The position numbers were made by a program, and so were the translations under genes. A stretch of DNA of 64,000 bases from Taudactylus pleione. Lineage: Eukaryota > Chordata > Amphibia > Anura > Myobatrachidae. Numbering within the stretch: position 1 is the first letter of the stretch; every line of letters starts with the position of its first letter. The notes beneath the pieces were generated by a model. That model made no database searches, was not told the DNA's origin, and was given only the letters and a program-made list of their open reading frames with translations. Shown in pieces: positions 32,440 to 41,980 of this stretch. The stretch covers positions 62,001 through 126,000 of the forward strand of contig JAUIMM010002011.1 in the NCBI GenBank assembly GCA_031769625.1, written 5' to 3'.

Positions 32440-32996
32440 ATTTACAGAAGATGCCTCCTTCAGCATTAGCATATTATTGCAGAGACGCCAATTGTTAGCC
32501 ATTGAGCATGTGGGATTTCCACACTGCACACGCAGCGATTCAATTTAGAATATGCTCACACAGAGGATTGCCTCGCAATGTGAGTGACAGGTAGTTAGCG
32601 TTTGGGGGAGGTAACCGGATGGTTAGAAAAAACACAGGTGCATTGGACCATTTAAAGTAAACACTGTTTTCTGGGAGTCTATATATTAGCCACTGCATTC
32701 TTGCTTACAGTAGGAGAGCCCCCTGCGTGTCTGGACACCAGCTGTGTCTGCGACAACTTAGACCTACTCAGAAGGCCGTCTGATCTGCTTTCGATGTTTC
32801 CGGTCATGTGTATGAGCAGCGGATGTTAGATGCTTTCAGTGGGTTTCTCTAAGCACTGAACGGCAAGTGATTCATTAGTATATTTTAGCGATTACTATTC
32901 ATGAACAAACGCAACTTCGATGGCATTTGCGTCCACATCTGAATTAGGCCCAAAGTGCAGCGGCTGTGCTATAGCGTACAACTCTGAATCAGGCCC
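32440..32996 (+). mobile_element. MITE A9 (family A, decayed left end)
   Basis: The right end ACTCTGAATCAGGCCC is clear; a second similar end TCTGAATTAGGCCC lies 46 bp inside it (32937-32950), suggesting a nested or duplicated terminus. The inner module GAGTGACAGG ... GCGTTTGGGGGAGGTAAC is present. The left boundary is not certain. Confidence 0.55.
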
Positions 32997-33559
32997 ATGC
33001 TCCATAATTGGCAGTAGGATGAAACACAGGGATTGCAGCTTGGTGTAACCATTACTGGAATACAAAATGAATGCAGTGAAATTTAATAGAGGTCAAGTGA
33101 ACAATACCAGTATGAATAAAACAATGATAATACACTCAGGAGTATAGCATGCTCAATCTAGCATCCGGTGTTCTCCCTTCCATGCCCCCGCATTGTCCCC
33201 CGCTCGGATGTGTAGGGGTGGGTGTGCAGATTTCTCACCCTTTATTTTGACTACTTACTTACTTATACTTATACAGCATTCTGTGCACCTCTCAGTTCCA
33301 GAGTATCACTCTCCATCCTTACATGCAGATCTTGTTAGTCCCTTCTTATAATTAATATTTGGTATCACACTATCTATATACCAACCAGCCTTATAAACAC
33401 TAGTGGCAGATCTGAGGGACACAACTTGAGGCACCTTGCAGTGAAGCCCAAACCTCCTGTTGAGACTCTCTCTAATCTGCCAGTGCTAACTATGGTTGGC
33501 ACCCTTGAACCCTCCGCCACCAGACTTTAATATGTGATAAAGAGACTAGATGACATTGT
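32997..33559. other. Unplaced sequence
   Basis: Nothing recognised. Confidence 0.35.
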
Positions 33560-33978
33560 GAACCTGATTCAGAGGTGGACACTAATGAAGCCGCAACTGC
33601 AACTTTTTACACATCAGACGGTATCTTTATGCTAATGCCACAGCCGATGGAATTCGTACCGGGACGCCCACCGTCTGCAGCGCTACTCCATCACTTTGCA
33701 TGAAAGGTCTCACCATTGTTTGCACCAATGGCCATTGCACCGGCTCTATGGAGAAGCAGAATGTCTGTCTGAACATGGGATCAGTGCAACTGTGTAAAAG
33801 GTTGCAGACGCTGACCGCGAGACACCCGCATCGGTCAGCCATACACCTGTTACCACCCAGAAACTCCCACTGAAATGCAATCTTTCTGCATAACCCAGGG
33901 GTAACCACAAGGGTGCATGAGCAGTGCAGTGAAAACATGGCCGCTTGCATCTGACATTTACACCTCTCAATCAGACCC
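33560..33978 (-). mobile_element. MITE A10 (diverged family-A member)
   Basis: Ends GAACCTGATTCAGAGGTG / CACCTCTCAATCAGACCC; inside, reversed, CACCTGTTACCACCCAGAAA. Flanks TGT/TTT. More diverged than the other copies; a 120-residue frame on the minus strand lacks protein motifs. Confidence 0.55.
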
Positions 33979-33979
33979 T

Positions 33980-34625
33980 TTACTCTCAAAGCTACTTACA
34001 TGTAGGGAGAGATCATGTATCCTGGTGATGGTTACAAAAAATGTTGGATCTCCCCTGACTCTATTATGGTTAGACATGGTTTAGCTATTACTTATTATTT
34101 AGTGGGTATGCTACATTAATCAGTAGATGCTTTTATAACGTCAAGTGGCCATAGGAATCTACACAGACATTTCCAGAGGGTAATGGAAATAGTGGGAAAT
34201 AGATGCATTTTAGTAACATTCCTGTAATGCTTCTGTCCTATTAATAACATTGGCATCAAGTCCCAGTTTTACCAGTGAGATAGCAGCCCTAACTGATCAG
34301 AGGAAGTTACTAGACCCAATTACATTACAATGATGTATGATTTCAGCTTTTATCAGTAAATACAATCAATAATATGAACTGACACAATGATATTATAATT
34401 TTTATTAATTATTTTTCAAGTTTCATGCAAAAAAATGTGGGTAGATTACATAACTATTTTATTGTGTGTAATTAATCAGTCAGTAACATAACGATAGATG
34501 TTGAAGAGATCAGTTATGCAACTGGGCCTTGGGACAATTAGGCTGCTACCAGCAAATAGTGGAGGAGATGTATTAAGCCTTCAAAAGAGTGAAGAAGATG
34601 CCCATAGCAACCAATCTGTCCTGCA
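33980..34625. other. Unplaced AT-rich sequence
   Basis: Nothing recognised. Confidence 0.35.
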
Positions 34626-34839
34626 GAGCGGGACAACACCAGGGGCTGGCTGGCAACTTTTAGCCTGGGGGGCAAATGCATGCAGGCGGCCTTGGCAGAG
34701 GAGTAGCGTGTAGCCAGGGTGCCCGAAGAACGTGCGTGCTACGGCACCCCCCCTCAAGTGTTCCAGGGAGGAGGCGGGTCCATATGGGATTAATGTAAAG
34801 TAACAATAAAGATTAGGGGCAGCCCCCTGTCGCAGTGCC

Positions 34840-35745
34840 CATATGCAGTGCCCCCCTGTGCCCCAAGAGAGGACCCCGTTATGTAGGCCTCCAGTAGTGC
34901 CCCCAGTAGTGATCCCCCCTATGCAGTGCCCCTTATACAGTGCCCCAGTAGTGGTCCCCCCTGTGCAGTGCCCCTTGTGCCCCCAGTAGTAAGCCCCATA
35001 TATATTGCCCCCAGTAGTGGTCCCCCCTGTGCAGTGCCCCTTGTGCCCCCAGTAGTAAGCCCCTTATATAGCGCCCCCAATAGTGGTACCCCCTATGCAG
35101 TGCCCCTTATATAGTGCCCCCAGTAGCAGTCCACCCCCCATGCAGTGCCCCAATAGTGGTAACCCTTATGCAGTGCCCCTTAAATAGTGGCCCTAGTTGT
35201 AGTCTCCCCCCTATGCAGTACCCCCAGTTTTGCCCTTTATATAGAGCCCCCAGCAGTAGTCCCCCCACCTTGTAGTGCCCCCAGTAGTAGTAGTCCCCCC
35301 CACCTTGTAGTGCCCCCAGTAGTAGTAGTCCCCCTTTGTGGTGCCCCCAGTAGTGGTCTCCCCCTTGTAAGGCCAGTCCCCCCTCAGTAGACACACATAA
35401 TAAAAAAAAACCACTTACCTGAATGCCCGCTCCTGCTCCAGTTGTAGTCTCCCCCCTATGCAGTACCCCCAGTATTGCCCTTTATATAGAGCCCCCAACA
35501 GTGGTCCCTCGATGCAGTGCACCCAGTGGTAGTCCCCTCCCCCCTATGTAGTGACCCTAGTAGTAGTCCCCTCCCCCTATGCAGTGCCTCTAGTAGTAGT
35601 CCCCTCCCCTTGTAGTGCCCCCCTTGTAGTGCCCCCAGTAGTGGTAGCCCCCCCTTGTAGTGCCTCCAGTAGTAGTAGTCCCCCCACCTTGTAGTGCCCC
35701 AGTAGTAGTAGTCCCCCCCTTGTAGTGCCCCCAGTAGTAGTAGTA
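34840..35745. repeat. Minisatellite, TGCCCCCAGTAGTAGT units
   Basis: Degenerate units combining GTAGTGCCCCCAGTAGTAGTA, CCCCCCTATGCAGTGCC and CTTATATAG run for about 900 bp with unit lengths of roughly 20-40 bp. A duplicated block (GTTGTAGTCTCCCCCCTATG at about 35197 and 35440) shows higher-order repetition. It directly abuts the truncated PLE. Long frames here are artefacts. Confidence 0.8.
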
Positions 35746-35754
35746 AATTCATTA

Positions 35755-36518
35755 TTTTTGTCTGCATATGTAGATCACCATCTTCAACCAGAAGTAGTAA
35801 AAATTAAATCTTATTTAAAAGATACAATCATTGTGATCAATTACCTTTCGGAAATAATTTGGGAGGAAGGTGATGTTTTGGTCACTGCTGATGTGGGATC
35901 ATTATATTCCATTATCAACCATCAAGTAGGTATAGAAGCAGTGAAGTACCATCTTCTGAAAAGTGATATGTCACACAACAAAATAGAATTTTTAGAGGTA
36001 GCGATCAGATTCATATTAGAAAATAACTTATTTTGGTTTAAAGGTCATTATTACCAACAGGTCCAAGGGACCACTATGGGCACACAATTTGCTCCGGCGT
36101 ATGCAAACATGTTTATGTCCCTTTGGGAGGAGAATACAATTTGGAATAATAATGTACACATGTCCAATATTAAATTGTGGAAACGCTATATCGATTACAT
36201 AATTTTTATATGGCACGGTACAGAGAATGAACTCACCACATTTTGTGAAGGACTGAATAAGAACACTTACAATATACTAATAACATTCGATATATAAGTA
36301 AAGAAAAAATGAATTTTTTGGATTTATGTGTTTACATTAAAGAGAATACTATACAGACAAGAAATTTTATTAAAGCTACGGATAATAACTCTTATATACC
36401 AATATCAAGCAACCATCATCCAGTATGGCTGAAGAGTGTACCGAGAAGTCAAATCCAAAGGATTCGAAGGAATTGTTCAGAAATAGAAGTTTATGATACA
36501 CAAGTGGAAGAAATGTAG
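35755..36518 (+). pseudogene. PLE reverse transcriptase (broken)
   Basis: From about 35767 the frame reads VDHHLQP, then motif A LVTADVGSLYS (with its catalytic Asp), motif B QGTTMGTQFAPAYAN, and motif C RYIDYIIFIW. In PLE and other reverse transcriptases motif C carries two aspartates (YIDD here expected), so the second catalytic Asp is Tyr. The frame stops at 36297; after a frame change near 36300 the downstream part (NFLDLCVYIKEN, IQTRNF, YIPISSNHHPVW, QIQRIRRNCSE) continues to 36518, then a stop. Upstream RT motifs are absent. It would be inactive. Confidence 0.75.
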
Positions 36519-36685
36519 GTGCGATTTGTAGAAAAAGGTTATGATGAGAATATAATTGAAGAAACAATAACAGAAATGAAAACAATAGAGACAACAAAAC
36601 TCCTCAAATATAAAGAAAAAAAAATTTTCTCTTCCTTCCTTTCATTACACAGTGTAATGGACAGTATAAAAATATAGAAAAAATT

Positions 36686-37330
36686 GTGAAAAAACATTGG
36701 CATATTCTAACAAAGGATCCAATCTTAGGAACCATGATTCCAAAATATCCCATGTTTGTTTATAGGAAAGCACATAATTTGAAGAATCGCCTTGTTAAAA
36801 GTGCTGTACCTGAAAAAAGAAGTGGACGCATAAACACAGTAGGTTTCCACAGATGTGGAGACTGTATAATGTGCAAAAACCACAAAGGCACACCGAATAA
36901 AGTGGTAGAATATAATTCCACAGTCAATGGTCAGATCTTTAAAATTAAAGATTTTATGACTTGTAATAGCAAAAATGGTATATACCTAATTCAATGGAAA
37001 TGTAACCTACAATACATAGGGAGGACTTCCCGCACCCTCAAAGAAAGGTGGGGTGAACATTGCAGGAATGTGAAAAAGGGTTTTGAAGATCATAATCTTT
37101 CTAAACATTTTAAAGAAGTCCATTCCTGCAATATGGATTCCATTGTATTGGTAATTGGAATAAAAAAAATTGAAGGTAATTGGAGGAAAAAGATACAGGT
37201 ACCCTTCTGGCTCAAAATGAAATGAAATTGATCCATGAAGTTAAGACTTTGGTACCTTTAGGGGTAAATGTGGAATTTGAAGTGAAATGGTTCCTTTATA
37301 ATATTTCATATAATGATTTTATTTTTGCTG
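36686..37330 (+). pseudogene. PLE GIY-YIG endonuclease domain (broken at the end)
   Basis: Counting from the Met at 36686: a CxxCxxCxxH zinc-binding-like cluster (C57, C60, C63, H66), then GIY at 98-100, YIG at 110-112, R113/R116 and R121, H125. This CCHH-linker plus GIY-YIG arrangement is the hallmark of the endonuclease-bearing Penelope-like elements, which nick target DNA with it. The frame ends at 37225, and its continuation (MKLIHEVKTLVPLGVN) is in the next frame at about 37218-37290, showing a frameshift. Key endonuclease residues are otherwise present. Confidence 0.75.
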
Positions 37331-37935
37331 TTGGTTTATTTAAATATTATATTGGTATACACATTGTTTTAATAATTGTTTTATTTATTGGTGTGATTTT
37401 GATATATATCAAAAATAGATTCATAATAGTATTTGGTCGTTTGCCAATATACAAAATGGAGTGTGTAGCGCCGCTATTCCCATTAGGTAGGAGATTGGCA
37501 GCCTGAGATATAAGTCATATTTCCGGTTCATGATGGAACGCAAGCCGGAGGTGTTTTGGAGTCAGTTTCTGGCAGTGACGTTTCCCGCGATGCTGAAACA
37601 TTTGGGGTCACATGTTTAGGATACCTCATGATGATCACTAGAGGCCGATAGAAATCTGCTCTAGTAATGAACATGGCACGAATACCATTGGCCAACTGAT
37701 TGGTTGGCATGGTAACCGCGGACATACACTCGATCCGGAAGTGGATATTATGTTATTTAATAGATTTAAAAGCAATAATTTTTACGATTCAAAAGTTTTT
37801 AATAGGTCATATATGTGCTAATTGGATATATTACCTATTAACATCTTGAGGGAAGCGTTCCTAGTAGGATATAAAATAATGCCCTTAATTAGGGGGCGGA
37901 GTCTTAGAATGGTTTATATGCTCACTGCAATAGGA

Positions 37936-38000
37936 GAACACTCACACCTTGAAAAAGACTGTTATAAGGTCGAAACGCATTGGTGGGACAGTGTGTGTTC
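37936..38000 (+). ncRNA. Hammerhead-like motif of the PLE
   Basis: GAACACTCACACC, a core TTGAAAA, stem GAC/GTC, then GAAACGCATTGG and finally TGTGTGTTC, which pairs with the starting GAACAC. The order stem I - CUGANGA-like core - stem II - GAAAC is that of hammerhead ribozymes reported in PLE termini. Core positions C3 and G8 are changed, so self-cleavage is doubtful. Confidence 0.45.
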
Positions 38001-38520
38001 TATAAGGATCATCCAGCCTGGTCACTTACAGCTTGTGAAACAAGGTGAGAACAGGGGTTATCAATTTTTTGCCTACCTGTCCTGTTTCTAAAAAGCTGAT
38101 TTGATGTACGGATTAGTGCCGGCGGATACAGAGTCCATTTTTATATATTTTTAAGATTTTTGTCCTTTTGGAAAATATGTGTTTGTCTTTTTAATGTGCA
38201 TTTTAATAAACATCTACTCAAACCTAATTGCCTTTTTGAGTGGAAGTATACGCATTATAACGTTGTACGTTTGGAGGAAGATTCCAGATACCTTTATGTG
38301 ATTTTTCTGAACTTAATACAAGTAAGCACAGTGTGAGTGTCTTTCAATGGAGGTTTAACAACACGAGGTGATCCCATACTTCTACTACAAAAGCACGGGG
38401 TTTAAAGATACTGCTACATACATGGAATAATCAGATTGATGTAAGCATTGATGTAAGCATCATCCCGTGTCCTTACAGTATATGCACTTGTGGGTGATCC
38501 TCCTACGATCAGAGCACGTT

Positions 38521-39035
38521 TGGTTTTGATGAAATAAGGAAGATTTGGACCCTTTCCCATATTTTTGAGATCCACATATGTACTTTTGAACTTACTATAC
38601 TATAAGAATTTTGTTTGTTTATTTTTTTATGTCGTCGGAGATACAATCTTGACTGAACGGGAACATCTATATAGAGACGATTATCAGAGTTCAAGGAGGG
38701 TAATTTTTGGTGTATCACATTTATTTATACATCCTCCTACCTTTTATATACCACTACTACAGAGCGCTGAAAAATTTGATTGCTTTTATTGTATAATTAT
38801 TAGAATTTTTGTCTGTCTGTTTCATTTTTGCATGTTAAGTCAAAAACTACTGAACCGATTTTGATTTAAAACCCTCACCATTCTATTTGGTACATGGGAA
38901 TAGGGTAGGTGGTTGGTGGGTGAAGACATGCTTGCAACCAGTCTGTTTAACGATGCTTGTCAAATTAAAAATAAAAAAAGTCGGCAGAAGCGACATCAAT
39001 GCATGCAACAGCTGATTTGTAACATATACTGTATA
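38521..39035. other. Unplaced sequence
   Basis: AGAGCGCTGAAAAATTTG at 38761 and GTCTGTCTGTTTC at 38810 suggest junctions of repeats; boundaries unclear. Confidence 0.35.
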
Positions 39036-39359
39036 TCTATATAATAAGCGAGAAAGCGTCTGTCTGTTTGTCCTTTATGCATGGCCAGAGTTTTGGACTA
39101 GCTCCACCAAATTTGGCATGGTGATGTAGTTTGACCAAGATTAGGTTTTTGCCTAGGTATGAACTTCATGAGGGCCACGTACTGTCACACAATCCCTAAA
39201 AATGAGGACCTGTGTGAAAGCTACAAAAGTATCCTTTTAACCTCACAGTCTGAGCAAGTGTCAAACTTTATGACTCATACAAATTCATATTAAATCCAGA
39301 GTTAGTCCTTTTTAAAGTGACCATATACAGTATATTAGTCATCCTTCTGTGTTTGCAGG

Positions 39360-40602
39360 CAAGGGCGTAACTAGAATTTTGGGGGCCACATAGCAAGATC
39401 TTAAAAGGCCCCCCTAGATGTAAAAAAAAATTCAATACATTTGCCCCCACATAGAGTTCATTCATGTTATGCAGCACAGAGCCCATTAATGTTATGCCAT
39501 ACAGAGCCCATTCAGATTATGCCACACAGAGCCCATTCAGATTATGCCACATGGTAGTACCCTTTATATACATTATGCCATGCAGTAGTAGTGCCCCTTA
39601 TACATTATGTCACACAGTAATGCCCCTTACACTACACAGTAATGCCCCTTACACATTATACCACACAGTAATGCCCTTTATTATTATTAATATTATTAGA
39701 TTATGCCACATAGTAGTAGTGCCCCATATAACACATTATTCCACACATATTAGTGCCCCTTATACATAATACCACACAGTAATGTCCCTTATAACAATTT
39801 ACCACACAGTAATTCCCCTTACACATTATGCTCCCTAGCAACTCATCTCCCAGTGTCCCTACAGCAACCTTTCATCTCCCCCTGTGTACCATCTACAGCC
39901 AGCAGGTGTGGATTTGGGGCTGAGCCGCCTGCTAATTACAGCTGGCGCAATGGCAGGCAGCTTCAGACATGGATAAATAGTACCGGCGCAATTTGAATCT
40001 GGTGCTGGTCGCAAGGCAATCGGAGCTCGCGGACCAGCAGCCATTCAGGAGCCGCCACTGCTGATTAGCTGCTGGTCCGTGAGCTTGGCTGCTGGTCCGC
40101 GAGCTCTGATTGCCTTGCAACTGGCGATGCTGTCTCTCCATGTCTGCCTGCCAGTGCACCAGCTGTAATCAGCTGGTGGGCCAGTACCACTGGCATCACA
40201 AGGGGGGTGTGGGCCACACCCGGTTGTCACCCGCTGAGGGGTGACACCAAAGTGCATACTCCTTCTCAGTGACAGTAGCCGGGTGCTGCACTGTAGCAGT
40301 ACATGCAGCGCCTGGCGCGTGGCACAGTGAAGAAGCTGGTACTGCACACAGAGTGGTCCTCAGGGGCAGTCCGCACCTCCGGGATGCTGCGTGCACTACA
40401 ACCCTCCCTGCACCAGGTGTCACCACAGGAAGGGACGCCACTGGCCGGCACCAAATCAACACCGCTGCCACCCGGGCTCCCCTTCCTGACTGGACCGGCC
40501 CACCTTGTGTGCGTGACTGGGTGTAGGGGGAGCGGTGGGCCACAAAGGCAGCTCGGCACCATAGCAGCCGCACCCCTAGCACCCACGGCAGTTACACCAC
40601 TG
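39360..40602. mobile_element. hAT-type MITE nested in the Helitron-like element
   Basis: Ends CAAGGGCGTAACTAG and, inverted, GCAGTTACACCACTG, flanked by TTTGCAGG (39352-39359) and TTTGCATG (40603-40610), an 8-bp duplication with one change. The interior has tandem GTAATGCCCCTTA / CATTATGCCACAC units (39470-39830) and GC-rich DNA. Several overlapping frames at 40045-40660 have no recognisable domain. Confidence 0.7.
39463..39835. repeat. Degenerate tandem repeat (CCACACAGTAATGCCCCTTA)
   Basis: About ten to twelve imperfect units of 25-40 bp, alternating CATTATGCCACACAG with AGAGCCCATTCAG or GTAGTGCCCC. Within the nested hAT MITE. Confidence 0.75.
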
Positions 40603-40751
40603 TTTGCATGCATGTTAGTAAACAGTGGGGACTTTTTCAGAATCAATGGATTGGGGCTATAGGCGAGGACAATGTAAACAAATAAATGCTGCAGGTGTAC
40701 TTCAGGGCCAAGTCTTCAACACGGGCAACGCCGGGTATCCCAGCTAGTATG

Positions 40752-40784
<33 letters not shown>
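40752..40784. repeat. (TA)n microsatellite
   Basis: About 16 uninterrupted TA units between the Helitron-like end and the PLE fragment. Confidence 0.9.
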
Positions 40785-40790
<6 letters not shown>

Positions 40791-41040
40791 AGGGTGGCGG
40801 CACTCCAGTGCTTCAAAAAAAACACACTTAAGTCAGCTTGTGTGATCAACGTTTCAGCGCTTTTATTAGCGCCTATGTCAGGAACAGCATTACAAATAAA
40901 CATGTAAATACACTCACCTTATGTATCCGATCACCATGCTTGCTAAGATGCCGCTGCCCGAGATCCGGTCCGGAAGGACGTCGCAGGGAAGTGGCGTCAG
41001 TAAGACGTGTCCTGTTGCTATGCAACCTACTGTAACCAAT
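40785..41040 (-). mobile_element. PLE terminal fragment with hammerhead-like motif
   Basis: On the minus strand CCTGACATAGGCGCTAATAA then AGCGCTGAAACGTTG: the CUGA core, a GGCGCT/AGCGCTG stem and GAAACG follow the hammerhead order, with the core altered after CUGA. TCCGGAAGGACGTCGC-type GC-rich DNA follows to about 41000, as in other PLE ends here. Confidence 0.5.
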
Positions 41041-41108
41041 GTGAGCAAAACTAATAGTGAAATATTTAGCACAACCATGAATTTACGTATACTGGGTGAT
41101 CAAATTTC

Positions 41109-41287
41109 ACACATGATTCTATATTGCAATGAAGACAGACTATGTTTAGCTGAGGCTCAGTGGCGCGCTTCCGGTTGTTTACTCGACCTTTTGGAGATGG
41201 CTGCGAACAACCAAGTGAACAACCGGTAGCACGCCACTTTGCCTTAGCTAAACATAGTCTGTCTTCATTGCAATATAGAATCATGTA
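41109..41287. repeat. Long foldback, about 70-bp arms
   Basis: ACATGATTCTATATTGCAAT ... GCGCTTCCGGTTGTT on the left faces AACAACCGGTAGCACGC ... ATTGCAATATAGAATCATGT on the right, with few mismatches and a loop of about 35 bases. The near-identity of arms argues for recent origin. No target duplication found. Confidence 0.8.
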
Positions 41288-41668
41288 TGATTTTCTCCAT
41301 CTGTTTGTTATTGTGGTCCCCTTTCAACATGTTAATTATAGGGGCCAGGTGGACCCTGATAATTAAATATCCAACTCGCAGCGAGTAGCAGCAGTGGGTA
41401 CAAAATCATCGGAGCAATTCAACATTGCAGATCAATGATAATTTTTCCGGAAGGTAAATCGTTATTTTAATGCTTGAATTGCCTTCAGGCAATAAGATCC
41501 TGTTTTATTCACCCAAAAAATGTTTTGTTTTTGGGCGAATACACATAGAATCCGTGATAAGTTCACGGATCCAATGTGTTAACGCCAGCGCCTGCCTAAA
41601 CACAGATAGTTATCGGGGATTTTTTTCGGAGTCTGATGAGCTCCTGAAAAGAAATGCCCAATACCTTA

Positions 41669-41860
41669 AGCTGGGTACTACACACTAGACGATTTGTGTA
41701 CCCAGCAACGGCAGTTGCAACTGGACGATATATATCGGGCAGTCCGTACACATTGCACGATCTGGTGTATGACCGTCCGATATGTCGTTCCCCCGCCACA
41801 TTCAGAAGTATGATGTCGTTCCTCGAATCTTCAGATTGACCTGCATGTGAAATACTATGT
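41669..41860. mobile_element. GGGTACACAC-family fragment (copy 3)
   Basis: Starts AAGCTGGGTACTACACAC, with ACGATATATATCG and CGATATGTCGTTCC inside. The matching right end is missing; at about 41865 it runs into the TTACAGTGTCAGCGGCTGTG repeat. Confidence 0.5.
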
Positions 41861-41980
41861 TACAGTGTCAGCGGCTGTGACACTGTAACGTAGCATAGCA
41901 CATGCAGATACAGCCTTCGTCACACACAGAATATAGGCAGCCGCATATCAGTTTAATCAGCAATAACTGCTTGTCCCATT
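41855..41980. repeat. Repeat shared with 44667-44822 (right part)
   Basis: TTACAGTGTCAGCGGCTGTG, CACTGTAACGTAGCAT, CACATGCAGATA and CATATCAGTTTAATCAGC match the element at 44667-44822 in the same order; the left arm found there is lacking here. Confidence 0.65.

Larger units (their letters stand above)
35746..38520 (+). mobile_element. Penelope-like element (PLE), 5'-truncated and decayed
   Basis: Reverse transcriptase and GIY-YIG pieces occur in order on the plus strand across 35760-37350, followed by about 1 kb of non-coding DNA that includes a hammerhead-like motif (37936-38000) and GC-containing ATTTCCGGTTCATG stretches. The left edge meets the minisatellite and lacks the N-terminal coding part. 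The right boundary is approximate. Confidence 0.75.
39036..40747 (+). mobile_element. Helitron-like element, non-autonomous
   Basis: Begins TCTATATAATAAGCGAG and ends GGGTATCCCAGCTAG, with A before and T after. A 5'-TC, a 3'-CTRR and insertion between A and T without duplication are the Helitron rules. A small GGGTATCCC palindrome precedes the terminal CTAG. The GTCTGTCTGTTTGTCC stretch follows the start. No Rep/helicase coding is present. Without the nested hAT MITE (39360-40602 and its duplication) about 460 bp remain. Confidence 0.5.

Noticed and set aside
40045..40662. Overlapping frames of 100-128 codons
   Set aside because: These GC-rich frames overlap on both strands inside a hAT MITE and have no motifs.
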